Assembly: GCA_964503935.1 (NCBI GenBank)
Contig: CAZDCJ010000022.1
Location: 1 to 18,322, forward strand
Source of the DNA: STD2-77 sp964503935
Lineage (GTDB): Bacteria; Patescibacteriota; Minisyncoccia; JAHIHE01; JAGLIN01
Direction: 5' to 3'
DNA: 18,322 nucleotides
A program made the position numbers and the translations under genes. Shown here in pieces: positions 8,201 through 18,322 of this stretch. Position 1 is the first letter of the stretch. Every line of letters starts with the position of its first letter. The notes beneath the pieces are model-generated. The model saw only the letters and a program-made list of their open reading frames with translations, did not search any database and was not told the origin of the DNA.

Positions 8201-8618
8201 AGTGTGGGCGCTGGAAGGTTACGGCGCCGCGCACACCCTGCAGGAAGTCCTGACCATCAAATCCGATGATGTGCTGGGCCGCTCCAAGGCTTATGAATCT
8301 ATCATAAAAGGCGAGGAGATCAAGAGCCCGCACGTGCCGGCTTCTTTCCACGTCCTCGTGAACGAGCTCAAGGCGCTCGCGCTCAATGTCGAGCTTATCG
8401 GCGAGAAGAAAGTGGAAGAGGATGAGGAAGAGGGCGTGGTCCCGAACGGCATCAAAGAGACGCTGGATGCGGAGAACATGCCGGAGAATGTGGTAGAGGA
8501 CAAGACAATCCAGGAAGCTGAAGAAGATCCGGTAGACGAGATAGAAGAAAACATCCCGTACGCCGATTTGAATGACGCGGAATTCGCGGACGACGAGGAA
8601 GCAGGGAAGGACTTCTAA
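5232..8618 (+). CDS. rpoB: DNA-directed RNA polymerase subunit beta
   Basis: The beta subunit (1128 aa) forms one half of the catalytic cleft of RNA polymerase. The order is canonical: an N-terminal protrusion and lobe (about 10-370) with GEFPIMTDRGTFIINGVERV at 113-132; the rifampicin region at 382-411 (SSQLCQFMDQVNPL then HKRRLSAMGPGGL); RICPIQTPEGPNIGLVGHLS at 434-453; the active-site lysines K835 and K843 in SVGDKLAGRHGNKGV; ILNPMGVASRMNIGQILETH at 867-886; and the clamp end GGQRFGEMEVWALEGYGAAH at 982-1001. It is shorter than the 1342-aa E. coli protein because the large insertions are missing. Residues 1058-1128 form an extra acidic tail. Rif-contact residues equivalent to E. coli Q513, F514, D516, H526, R529 and S531 are present. 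There is no Shine-Dalgarno; TTCAA lies 9 to 5 nt before the ATG. rpoC follows 24 nt downstream, so the two are surely co-transcribed. The usual rplKAJL genes are not upstream. Confidence 0.98.
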   Translation: MPKTTIPVPQTERKFFRKINEVMDPPYLIETQLDSYHWFIRDGLKELLQEVSPIVSFNGELELDFFDYYLDKPKYDEETSKKKNVSYEAPLRCKVKFYNKTTKDTREQEVYFGEFPIMTDRGTFIINGVERVVVSQLIKSPGVFFYLSAEKEDHRYFGAKFIPNRGAWLEVETDNSGVIYVRIDKKRKIAVTSLVRALGYGTDEEILELFKDADTGSTKFIQETIKKDAAKSQAEGFIEIYKRIRPGDMATADNAKQLIEGMFYKFDRYDLGKVGRHKINQRLKTEVADTIENRVFRAEDFILTVKEIIRLNNSPKAVADDIDHLGNRRVRTVGELIQERFRLGFMRLERNVKDRMSTIDPTTATPAQFINTRPLISVIREFFMSSQLCQFMDQVNPLAELEHKRRLSAMGPGGLTRERAGFEVRDVHHSHYGRICPIQTPEGPNIGLVGHLSIFANINDYGFIETPYRKVSKGKVTDDIVYLDAAQEEESIIAHASVALDVKGKFTEKEVQARIKGDPGLTEPEDINYMDVSPKQAISVATAFIPFLEHDDAHRALMGSNMQRQAVCCIKPDSPYVGTGMERKAAEDSGHVILAKEPGEVVEADGSHITIKEKDGNLRDYNLYNFIRSNAATCITQKVRTEKGRKVKRGEILADGAGTDHGELALGQNLLVAYLSWGGCNFEDAIIISSRVVEDDKFSSIHIEDFSIDIRDTKLGPEVVTRDIPNIGEDKLKNLDEDGIIRIGAEVRSGDILVGKITPKGESDLTAEERLLRSIFGEKARDVKDTSLYLQHGEQGKVIDVKIFSREQGDKLSTGVIKTIQVSVAQLRKISVGDKLAGRHGNKGVISTILPQEDMPYLEDGTPVDIILNPMGVASRMNIGQILETHLGWAGQRLGYKAACPALDGVTEEEIKAELRKAGLPEDGKVDVYDGRTGEKFDNKATVGINYILKLNHLVEDKIHMRSIGPYSLITQQPLGGKAQFGGQRFGEMEVWALEGYGAAHTLQEVLTIKSDDVLGRSKAYESIIKGEEIKSPHVPASFHVLVNELKALALNVELIGEKKVEEDEEEGVVPNGIKETLDAENMPENVVEDKTIQEAEEDPVDEIEENIPYADLNDAEFADDEEAGKDF

Positions 8619-8642
8619 TAAATAACCTTAAATTTCAAGCAT

Positions 8643-12332
<3,690 letters not shown>

Positions 12333-12340
12333 TTTTCCAT

Positions 12341-12369
12341 AAAAACAAGGCATTCAATGCCTTGTTTTT
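12341..12369 (+). terminator. rpoBC rho-independent terminator, probably bidirectional
   Basis: AAAAACAAGGCAT (12341-12353) pairs perfectly with ATGCCTTGTTTTT (12357-12369) around a TCA loop, a 13-bp stem. The 3' arm ends in T5 and the 5' arm begins with A5, so it can work on both strands. It begins 8 nt after the rpoC stop. Confidence 0.93.
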
Positions 12370-12385
12370 ACAAGGGCAGGGTGAG

Positions 12386-12403
12386 GGTAAGGCATGCCTT
12401 ACC
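12386..12403. repeat. 18-bp perfect palindrome downstream of the rpoC terminator
   Basis: GGTAAGGCATGCCTTACC is fully self-complementary and shares the AAGGCAT/ATGCCTT core with the terminator 17 bp earlier. It has no T tract. It could be an operator or a decayed terminator copy. Confidence 0.55.
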
Positions 12404-12549
12404 TCTACGGATGGTACGAATGGTCGCAAATTCCAGAATTAGGGAAAAAGAACGCTTTCATCAATCATCGGTTCCTATAAATCGGCTTGTACGAGAGCTA
12501 TCAGGGCGAATGGGAATAATTTCGCATGGCAGGATAATTCCTATGATCG

Positions 12550-12778
12550 TATAATCCGCGCAGGCGGAAGTGAAGGGACTGCTTTCGCTTCTTACCGACA
12601 AGATGAGAGATCAGAGACAAGACGCTGTTGGAATGGTGCATCTATCATCGGTAAAGACGTCGCATTGCGACGTCTTTACCGATGCGCACCCAAGCCATCG
12701 TGTGGCACTGATGATGTTTGCCGTTCTCTTTCCCCCCTTTTGCCGCACTCATACGAGGCAATGCATCGTCTTGTTTTT
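12550..12778 (+). ncRNA. Possible structured short RNA in the rpoC-ftsK spacer
   Basis: This is a hypothesis. A TATAAT at 12550-12555 (no good -35) is followed by a long hairpin at 12635-12690. A weak terminator-like stem comes next: ACGAGGC at 12753-12759 with GTCTTGT at 12768-12774, including two G-U pairs, then T4. The short frames here (12357-12554, 12570-12812) run through these inverted repeats and look non-coding. The whole 12370-12825 stretch shows no other gene. Confidence 0.25.
12635..12690. repeat. Long inverted repeat (19-nt arms) between rpoC and ftsK
   Basis: The arm 12646-12664 (CATCGGTAAAGACGTCGCA) is perfectly complementary to 12666-12684, with one base between them. As RNA this is an 18-bp stem with an ATT loop. 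An outer pair, GGTGC (12635-12639) and GCACC (12686-12690), extends it across a bulge. No T run follows, so it is not a standard terminator. Confidence 0.85.
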
Positions 12779-12825
12779 ACTGCGTAAGATATATGGGGAT
12801 ATGTCAATCTGAATCTGTCGTTTCT

Positions 12826-12854
12826 TTGCTTAAGATGCCGTTTTGCGCTATACT
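12826..12854 (+). promoter_or_regulatory. ftsK operon promoter
   Basis: TTGCTT (12826-12831) and TATACT (12849-12854) have a 17-bp spacer (-35 3/6, -10 5/6). The start would be near 12861, leaving a leader of about 24 nt. This is the best promoter before the ftsK-rodZ-recA run. Confidence 0.6.
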
Positions 12855-12884
12855 TAGATGGTAATAACCTAAGCGATTTTCGAT

Positions 12885-15194
12885 ATGGGAAGACAAAAGC
12901 GTAAGAAAAAGGGCAGCGATCTCCGGGTGGATGTACCGCGCGTGCAGCTGGCAGACGGAGTCAAGAAAGATATCTTCGGGATATTCCTGTTCGCCTTAGG
13001 AGCTATCAGCATACTCAGCTTCCTTTCTCTTTCCGGAACGCTCGGGGCGGATATAAAGGAATCCACCCGCGTCCTTTTTGGCTACGGTTTCGTCTTCTTT
13101 CCCTTTGTCCTTTTTATCTGGGGATGGAAAGTCATAAAGTCCGAGACTCTTTTCAAGAGCCAATCATACTTTATCGGTATCTTTCTTCTCGTGCTGGCTC
13201 TTCTTTCTTTTTTTCATCTTTCCTTTCCGCGTGATACGATGTTCCTCGAGGCGCGCGCAGGAAACGGGGGCGGCCTGGTAGGAGCAGCGGTCGCGTGGGT
13301 CCTGGTCGCTCTGGTAGGAAAATGGGGCGGCGTGGTAATCTCTTTCGCGCTTCTCAGCGCGGCTATCATCTTTACTTTCCAGATTTCGCTCATCGAGATA
13401 CTTGCCTTCTTCAGGCCTCCGGCAATGGTGGCTTCGTCATCGCAAGGGAAGGATGGCAGGCCGGTACAGATTTCAGGTAAGGAAGCGGATGAAGGGAAGC
13501 CGGGAATTTTGGGGTCTATCGCAGGAAAGCTTGTCGGGAAGGGTAAGAAGGATGAGAAGGCTCCGGAAGCCATGTCGGGCATACCTGCGCCGGAAATTCT
13601 GCCGGCTTTTTCCGTAAAGACGATGGGACAAGACAAGCCCGAAGCGTCTTCTCTTAAGGAGGAAACGAAGGAGACTAAGACAGCCGGCAGCCCGGCAATC
13701 ACCGGAGAAGAGGAAGTGGCGGTCAATCGTCCTGCCGACAGGAAGAATAACTGGAAACTGCCGATGGCGGATATTCTCAACGGTTCGGACAGTGAGCCGA
13801 CCAGCGGAGATATCCAGGCCAATTCCAATATCATCAAGCGCACGCTTGCCAATTTCGGCATCGAGGTGGAAATGGGAGAGGTGAATGTCGGACCCACGGT
13901 GACCCAATATACGCTGAAGCCTTCGGTGGGCGTGAAACTATCGCGTATCACGGCGCTGCAGAACGACCTGGCGCTGGCATTGGCCGCTCGCACTATCCGT
14001 ATCGAGGCGCCTATTCCCGGCAAGAGCTGGGTAGGGGTAGAGCTTCCAAACCAGACAGTGGCGATGGTCACGCTCAAGAAGATCCTGGAGTCTCCGGAGT
14101 TCCGGAGCCGCAAGTCCAACCTCAGCATGATCTTGGGGCGCGACGTGGCGGGCAGTTCGGTAATCGCCAATATCGCCAAGATGCCGCACCTCATGATCGC
14201 GGGTTCTACGGGATCCGGCAAGACGGTCTGTATCAATACCCTTATTACGGGGCTCCTCTTCCAAAATTCCCCCGAAGAGTTGAAATTCATCATGATCGAT
14301 CCCAAGCGCGTGGAGCTTACTCCTTACAACGACATTCCGCACCTTCTGGCGCCGGTCATCGTCGACCCGGATAAGGCGATCAATTCGCTCAAGTGGGCGG
14401 TAAAAGAGATGGAGAACCGCTATGACCTTCTTTCCAAGTTCGGTTGTCGTAATATCGAATCGTACAACGAGGCGGTAAAGAGCGACAGGTTTCCCGAACA
14501 GGATCCGTTGCCGTATATCATTATCGTCATCGATGAGATGGCTGACCTCATGGCCACGCACGGTCGGGAGATGGAAGCGGTGGTGGTGCGCCTCGCGCAG
14601 ATGGCACGGGCTATCGGCATCCATCTCGTGCTTTCCACGCAGCGGCCTTCGGTCGAGGTCATTACCGGCCTCATCAAGGCGAACATCACCACGCGCATCG
14701 CTTTCTGCGTGGCAAGCCAGATCGATTCGCGTACCATCTTGGATGCCAGCGGGGCGGAGAAACTACTCGGCAACGGGGACATGCTCTATCTCTCTAGTGA
14801 TGCAAATAAGCCCAAGCGCATCCAGGGAGTCTTCATCTCGGAAGAAGAAGTGCGCAAACTGGTAGATTTCATCAAAGCCCAGAAGCAGGAAGAGCCGGAA
14901 TATAACAATGAGATCGTGGAGAGCAAGCGATTCGGCTCCGATCCCATGGCCGAGAACAGCGATGTGGAAGATGATCTGTATAACGATGCGCTGGAGGTGG
15001 TAAAGAATGCGGGTAAGGCATCTGCCTCGCTCCTGCAGCGGCGGCTACGGGTAGGGTATGCGCGCGCGGCGCGACTTCTGGATCTGATGGAGGATCGGGG
15101 CGCCATCGGTCCCAATCAGGGGGCCAAGCCGCGGGAAGTGTATGTCGAAGGGGCTGCGGCGGGGGAGGATGATTTCGAGGAGGAAGAAAATTAG
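12885..15194 (+). CDS. ftsK: DNA translocase FtsK/SpoIIIE family
   Basis: A 769-aa septal DNA pump that moves chromosome termini through the division site. The N-terminus is basic (GRQKRKKKG) and is followed by about four to five membrane segments (28-50, 62-82, 94-113, 128-146, 148-170). A low-complexity linker spans about 180-300. The alpha/beta motor follows, with Walker A AGSTGSGKT (439-447), IDPKRVELTPYNDIPHLLAPV (471-491), Walker B IIIVIDEMADLM (545-556) and LVLSTQRPSVEVITGLIKAN (581-600). The C-terminal gamma winged helix (about 694-757, LLQRRLRVGYARAARLLDLM) normally reads polarity sequences (KOPS/SRS). It ends EDDFEEEEN. The size is typical of SpoIIIE-type short FtsK rather than the 1300-aa E. 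coli protein. No Shine-Dalgarno is visible. The next gene starts 21 nt after the stop, implying an operon. Confidence 0.97.
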   Translation: MGRQKRKKKGSDLRVDVPRVQLADGVKKDIFGIFLFALGAISILSFLSLSGTLGADIKESTRVLFGYGFVFFPFVLFIWGWKVIKSETLFKSQSYFIGIFLLVLALLSFFHLSFPRDTMFLEARAGNGGGLVGAAVAWVLVALVGKWGGVVISFALLSAAIIFTFQISLIEILAFFRPPAMVASSSQGKDGRPVQISGKEADEGKPGILGSIAGKLVGKGKKDEKAPEAMSGIPAPEILPAFSVKTMGQDKPEASSLKEETKETKTAGSPAITGEEEVAVNRPADRKNNWKLPMADILNGSDSEPTSGDIQANSNIIKRTLANFGIEVEMGEVNVGPTVTQYTLKPSVGVKLSRITALQNDLALALAARTIRIEAPIPGKSWVGVELPNQTVAMVTLKKILESPEFRSRKSNLSMILGRDVAGSSVIANIAKMPHLMIAGSTGSGKTVCINTLITGLLFQNSPEELKFIMIDPKRVELTPYNDIPHLLAPVIVDPDKAINSLKWAVKEMENRYDLLSKFGCRNIESYNEAVKSDRFPEQDPLPYIIIVIDEMADLMATHGREMEAVVVRLAQMARAIGIHLVLSTQRPSVEVITGLIKANITTRIAFCVASQIDSRTILDASGAEKLLGNGDMLYLSSDANKPKRIQGVFISEEEVRKLVDFIKAQKQEEPEYNNEIVESKRFGSDPMAENSDVEDDLYNDALEVVKNAGKASASLLQRRLRVGYARAARLLDLMEDRGAIGPNQGAKPREVYVEGAAAGEDDFEEEEN

Positions 15195-15215
15195 ATCAGT
15201 TTAATACGAAGCGTT

Positions 15216-16145
15216 ATGTTTAAGAATAAATTCAAAGCCCGGCCGATCGTCGAGACCATTACCGTCGGAGACTGTCTCCGACGTAAACGCGAGGAGCTCG
15301 GACTTGATCTCGGGGGGCTCAGCAAAAAGCTCGGCATCAGGCATGACTATCTGGAGGGGCTGGAGAAAGGGGATTACGCCCTTCTCCCGCCGCCGGTATA
15401 TGTACGAGGATTCATCAAGAGCTATGCCGGCTCGTTGGGTGTGGATGCTCAGCAGCTCATCCGGATCTATAATCACGAGATATCCTATGTCTCCGAAGAA
15501 GAAAACAAGAAGAAAAAGGAGAAGAAGGCAAATCATCTCGGTGGCTGGAAGGAGCGTTTCTCGGTGACGCCGCGCATCCTTACCATAGGAGGCAGCCTCT
15601 GTATCATCGTAGTACTGGGTTATTATTTCATGCACCAGATAAATTCATTCAATTCCAAGCCGTATCTTTTCATCGAAAGCCCGGCGGCGGACGAAGTAGT
15701 GACGGAGAAAGAGCTGTGGGTAAGCGGTAAGACGGAGGACGATGCCATCCTTGAGATAAACGGCCAGGAAATCAGTGTGGGAGCGGAAGGCCGGTTCAGC
15801 CAGAAGATTACGCTTGCCGAAGGAAGGAACCTGCTGGTGGTGGAAGCCAGGAACAGGTTTGACCGGATAGACCGGCGGGAAATCAATATCATTTACGAAG
15901 CGCCGCCGGCAGAGAAGATCCTGGTGAAGGAAATCCGAGAGGAGGAGACGGAATCGGGGGACAGTGTCGAATTCGTCGAAGAGACGCCGACGGATAGTCC
16001 GGCCAAAGAGAACCTGGGTTCGGTCTTGGGAGCGAATGCTTCGGCGGCGGGAGTGGAAGGAATTACGGAAGAGGAGGAAATCGGCGGAGGGGATATCACG
16101 CCTGAGACCGAAAGCGAGGCGCAGGAAGGGATGGGAACGGATTGA
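15216..16145 (+). CDS. rodZ: RodZ-like protein: cytoplasmic HTH, one membrane span, extracellular Ig-like domain
   Basis: A 309-aa bitopic protein. Residues 14-85 are an Xre-type HTH of the RodZ/HTH_25 class (VGDCLRRKREELGLDLGGLSKKLGI, then YLEGLEKGDYALLPPPVYVRGFIKSYAGSLG). In RodZ this domain contacts MreB filaments and helps set rod shape. A Lys-rich juxtamembrane stretch (98-105) and one membrane segment (about 120-140) follow. Residues 149-227 form an extracellular Ig-like/glucodextranase-B-type domain (YLFIESPAADEVV ... LWVSGKTEDDAILEINGQEI ... GRNLLVVEARNRFDRIDRREINI). The end (228-309) is Glu-rich and probably disordered. It sits between ftsK and recA, the position of the RodZ homolog (ymfM) relative to spoIIIE and recA in Bacillus, which supports the assignment. 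No mreB is in the window, so the partner is unproven. Confidence 0.8.
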   Translation: MFKNKFKARPIVETITVGDCLRRKREELGLDLGGLSKKLGIRHDYLEGLEKGDYALLPPPVYVRGFIKSYAGSLGVDAQQLIRIYNHEISYVSEEENKKKKEKKANHLGGWKERFSVTPRILTIGGSLCIIVVLGYYFMHQINSFNSKPYLFIESPAADEVVTEKELWVSGKTEDDAILEINGQEISVGAEGRFSQKITLAEGRNLLVVEARNRFDRIDRREINIIYEAPPAEKILVKEIREEETESGDSVEFVEETPTDSPAKENLGSVLGANASAAGVEGITEEEEIGGGDITPETESEAQEGMGTD

Positions 16146-16192
16146 TAGGACATCAATTAAATTCCATATAGATAAAAATCTAATTCAAACTT

Positions 16193-17236
16193 ATGGTTAA
16201 AAAAGAAGACGACAAAAAGACTGAAGCGCCGAATCTGGACAAGAAGGAAAAGGCGCTCAAAGATACTCTGGAGGATATCCAGAGCCGTTTTGGCGAAGGT
16301 TCGATCATGAAGCTGGGAGAAGCCAAATCGATGGATGTCGATTTTATCTCCACCGGTTCCATCTCTTTGGATATCGCGCTAGGCGGCGGGATCCCGAAGG
16401 GAAGGATCATCGAGGTCTATGGTCCGGAGTCCTCCGGCAAGACCACCCTTACCCTCCATGTCGTCGCCGAAGCCCAGAAGCGGGGAGAGGCGGCCGCATT
16501 CGTGGATGCGGAGCACGCGCTTGATCCGGAGTATGCCAAGCGTATCGGAGTTAATACCAAGGAATTAATCGTCTCTCAGCCGGACAGCGGGGAGCAGGCG
16601 CTCGAGATAGTGGAAGCATTGGTTCGTTCCAATGCGGTGGATGTGATTGTCATTGATTCGGTGGCGGCCCTTACGCCGCGCGCGGAAATCGAAGGGGAGA
16701 TGGGCGATTCGCACATGGGGCTACAGGCCCGGCTCATGAGCCAGGCGCTTCGCAAGCTTACCGGCATCGTCAGCAAATCCAATTGTACGGTCATCTTTAT
16801 CAATCAGATCCGTATGAAGATCGGTGTGATGTTCGGCAACCCGGAGACTACCACCGGGGGCAACGCGCTCAAGTTTTATTCTTCGGTGCGCATCGAGGTG
16901 CGCAAGGCCGCGCAGATCAAGCAGGGCGAGAACATCATCGGCAACCGCGTCAAAGCTAAAGTGGTCAAGAACAAAGTGGCGGCACCTTTCAAGACAGCGG
17001 AGTTCGACATCATGTATAATGAAGGCATCTCTTACACCGGCGACCTTCTCAACGTCGCAGTGGAGCACGGCGTGGCCAAGAAGGGCGGCGCGTGGTTCAA
17101 TTACAAAGAAATGAAGCTCGGCCAAGGCATGGAAGCGAGCAAGAAGTTCCTCAAAGATAATCCGAAAGTGGCCCAAGAAATGGCCAAGGAAGTGAAGGAA
17201 ACTATCAAGAAAGAGGAAGCGGCTGCGGTGGCTTGA
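16193..17236 (+). CDS. recA: Recombinase RecA
   Basis: RecA (347 aa, normal length) forms the ATP-dependent strand-exchange filament and normally stimulates LexA self-cleavage. Key parts are all present: a Lys/Glu-rich N-terminal helix; Walker A GPESSGKTT (77-85); catalytic E107 in FVDAEHALDPEY; Walker B VIVIDSVAAL (D155); loop L1 (about 165-180, EIEGEMGDSHMGLQAR); and loop L2 with INQIRMKIGVMFGNPETTTG (203-222) and GGNALKFYSSVR. The C-terminal domain ends KKEEAAAVA, with a reduced acidic tail. It follows the rodZ-like gene by 47 nt. A TTGATA overlapping that gene's stop (16142-16147) has only a poor -10 at 19-bp spacing (TATAGA, 16167-16172), so an own promoter is doubtful. No LexA-type box is evident. 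The leader carries TTCAA-N3-T-ATG and no Shine-Dalgarno. Confidence 0.98.
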   Translation: MVKKEDDKKTEAPNLDKKEKALKDTLEDIQSRFGEGSIMKLGEAKSMDVDFISTGSISLDIALGGGIPKGRIIEVYGPESSGKTTLTLHVVAEAQKRGEAAAFVDAEHALDPEYAKRIGVNTKELIVSQPDSGEQALEIVEALVRSNAVDVIVIDSVAALTPRAEIEGEMGDSHMGLQARLMSQALRKLTGIVSKSNCTVIFINQIRMKIGVMFGNPETTTGGNALKFYSSVRIEVRKAAQIKQGENIIGNRVKAKVVKNKVAAPFKTAEFDIMYNEGISYTGDLLNVAVEHGVAKKGGAWFNYKEMKLGQGMEASKKFLKDNPKVAQEMAKEVKETIKKEEAAAVA

Positions 17237-17456
17237 CGAGTGTACTTTCAAGCGCTCTTAGCGCGATTGTGTCCCATGAGATCCGGCTTACAGATAAATC
17301 TTTTAGCGGTTAAAATCAGAATAGGCTCGTCCGGTCTTTGGAGCGGGTTCGGACGAAAAACGGCTGTATGGAAAATCTCCGAGGATGCCCCAGATCTCCC
17401 CTGAGGACTTGTGAGAGAATCATAATTTGCTTAAACAGCTAATTTAATAAACACAG
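17237..17456. other. Intergenic spacer between recA and the GH16 gene
   Basis: No gene is seen. A small hairpin GCGCT/AGCGC (17252-17264) lies 15 nt after recA, and a 7-bp stem TCGTCCG/CGGACGA (17327-17333 with 17350-17356) lies further on. Neither has a proper T tract, so the recA terminator is unresolved. TTGTGA at 17409-17414 is a possible -35 for the next gene, but its -10 (TAAACA, 17432-17437) is weak. Confidence 0.4.
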
Positions 17457-18322
17457 ATGAAAGCTTTAAAGTGCGTATATCTTTGTTCACTGGTCCTTAT
17501 ATGCGTCTCGATCTTACAGGGAGCGTCCGCCCACGGCGAAACTTTTTCCGGAGAGAATGTCCCTGCCGGCAACCTTGATGGTTGGAGGATGGTGTTCTCG
17601 GATGATTTCGCAGGTACGGTTCCTCTGGGCGCGTTCAGTGACTGCAATCACAATATCGATACGCCGCAAGCCTATTGCGGCGGACTGCGGTCTTACCCCG
17701 AATATTTTGACAACTGGTGGGCTTATCCGAATGTCTGGCCGGATACTGCGAAATCCGGAGCAGGCGGCAATACCGGCGCTCCTTTTGGCGGCACTTATCA
17801 TCCCGAAGATGTGGTTTCGGTCAGCAATGGGGCTATGCATATAAATATGTTTCGGCCGAGTACGGGAGGAGATAATCATGTAGCTACGGTAGTGCCTAGG
17901 AAATGCATGGATCAGAGATACGGCCGTTATGTGGAGCGTTTCAAAGTTGTTCATTATGAGCCTGGCTTCAAGAGCGCGCATCTTTTTTATCGTGGCGGAT
18001 ATGAGATAGATTATCCAGAAAATGATTATGGCGCGACAATCAGCGCTTTTACTCATCCTGGCGGAGGCAATTTTCCCACCTCGGCTAGATGGACGGAGTG
18101 GCACACGACAGCTATAGAATGGACGCCAAATCTGGTAAAATTCTATATGGACGGTAATCTTATAGGCACCACTTCAAGCAGGGTTCCGGATATCCTTATG
18201 CATTGGATACTGCAGAATGAATCTTCGATAATCGGTCCTTATGCGGCACCCGGCGCCAGGGCGCAGCTGGATATCGACTGGGTAGCTTGTTATGCCTATG
18301 ATACTTCGGTGACGGGAAATAC
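17457..18322 (+). CDS. Secreted glycoside hydrolase family 16-like protein, 3' end missing
   Basis: The frame runs off the window; 288 codons are visible. Residues 1-25 are a Sec signal peptide (short basic start, hydrophobic CSLVLICVSILQ core, cleavage after ASA). The rest reads as a concanavalin A-like glucanase. WRMVFSDDF (43-51) is the usual first strand. YEIDYPEND at 182-190 gives the GH16 catalytic pattern E-x-D-x-x-E with E183 (nucleophile), D185 and E188 (acid/base). WHTTAIEWTPNLVKFYMDG (215-233) is the typical late strand of the fold. Such enzymes cleave beta-1,3/1,4-glucans or galactans outside the cell; the substrate cannot be read from this. Six cysteines in the mature part may form disulfides. 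The ATG is the only start before the signal peptide, with no Shine-Dalgarno. It is not obviously co-transcribed with recA (220-bp gap). Confidence 0.85.
   Translation, partial: MKALKCVYLCSLVLICVSILQGASAHGETFSGENVPAGNLDGWRMVFSDDFAGTVPLGAFSDCNHNIDTPQAYCGGLRSYPEYFDNWWAYPNVWPDTAKSGAGGNTGAPFGGTYHPEDVVSVSNGAMHINMFRPSTGGDNHVATVVPRKCMDQRYGRYVERFKVVHYEPGFKSAHLFYRGGYEIDYPENDYGATISAFTHPGGGNFPTSARWTEWHTTAIEWTPNLVKFYMDGNLIGTTSSRVPDILMHWILQNESSIIGPYAAPGARAQLDIDWVACYAYDTSVTGN

Noticed and set aside
12357..12812. Two small + strand frames (65 and 80 codons) between rpoC and ftsK
   Set aside because: The first starts inside the rpoC terminator and the second reads through the 39-nt hairpin; composition is unlike the real genes.
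13214..14305. 363-codon open frame on the minus strand inside ftsK
   Set aside because: Shadow of the conserved motor domain; no independent support.
16146..16192. LexA/SOS box before recA
   Set aside because: No inverted operator of CTGT-N8-ACAG or GAAC-N4-GTTC type was found in the 47-nt gap.

Overview
The window reads as a bacterial chromosome segment with every supported gene on the + strand. It most likely comes from a member of the Candidate Phyla Radiation (Patescibacteria), with Parcubacteria-type features. The reasons are compact RNA polymerase subunits (beta 1128 aa, beta' 1229 aa) without the large lineage insertions of Proteobacteria, a membrane Wzy/O-antigen-ligase protein fused to TPRs, a RodZ-like protein with an extracellular Ig-like domain, a shortened ftsK-rodZ-recA block, and LamG/GH16 surface proteins. 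The placement is inference; no rRNA gene is present to settle it. TGA is used as a stop and never occurs in frame, so the ordinary bacterial code applies.

Layout: (1) 1-1230, the 3' part of a LamG-repeat surface protein; (2) 1231-1601, a gene-free stretch with alternating 25-nt palindromes of REP/BIME type, then a promoter; (3) 1602-4298, a polytopic Wzy_C/TPR protein closed by a UUCG-loop terminator; (4) 4440-4790, a small unrecognised protein, perhaps a TsaB-like remnant; (5) 4791-5231, a 441-bp leader region with a consensus sigma-70 promoter; (6) 5232-12332, rpoB-rpoC, ended by a 13-bp-stem terminator; (7) 12333-12884, a 552-bp intergenic region with an 18-bp palindrome, a 39-nt nearly perfect hairpin and the ftsK promoter; (8) 12885-17236, ftsK, a rodZ-like gene and recA in tight succession; (9) 17237-17456, little content; (10) 17457-end, the 5' part of a secreted GH16-type glycoside hydrolase with its catalytic carboxylates intact.

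Functionally the middle is core information processing (transcription, chromosome translocation, recombination, cell shape). Its flanks are cell-surface carbohydrate functions (lectin-like LamG modules, polysaccharide polymerase/ligase, GH16 hydrolase). I found no CRISPR array, integrase, toxin-antitoxin pair, phage gene, tRNA or rRNA.

The signals most worth following are in the non-coding sequence. None of the eight visible start codons has a Shine-Dalgarno sequence, seven of eight have T at -1, and rpoB, rpoC and recA share TTCAA-N3-T-ATG at identical spacing. The palindrome cluster at 1240-1446 shows stem covariation and a GTAG foot, as expected of REPs recognised by RAYT transposases. The rpoC-ftsK spacer may encode a short structured RNA.
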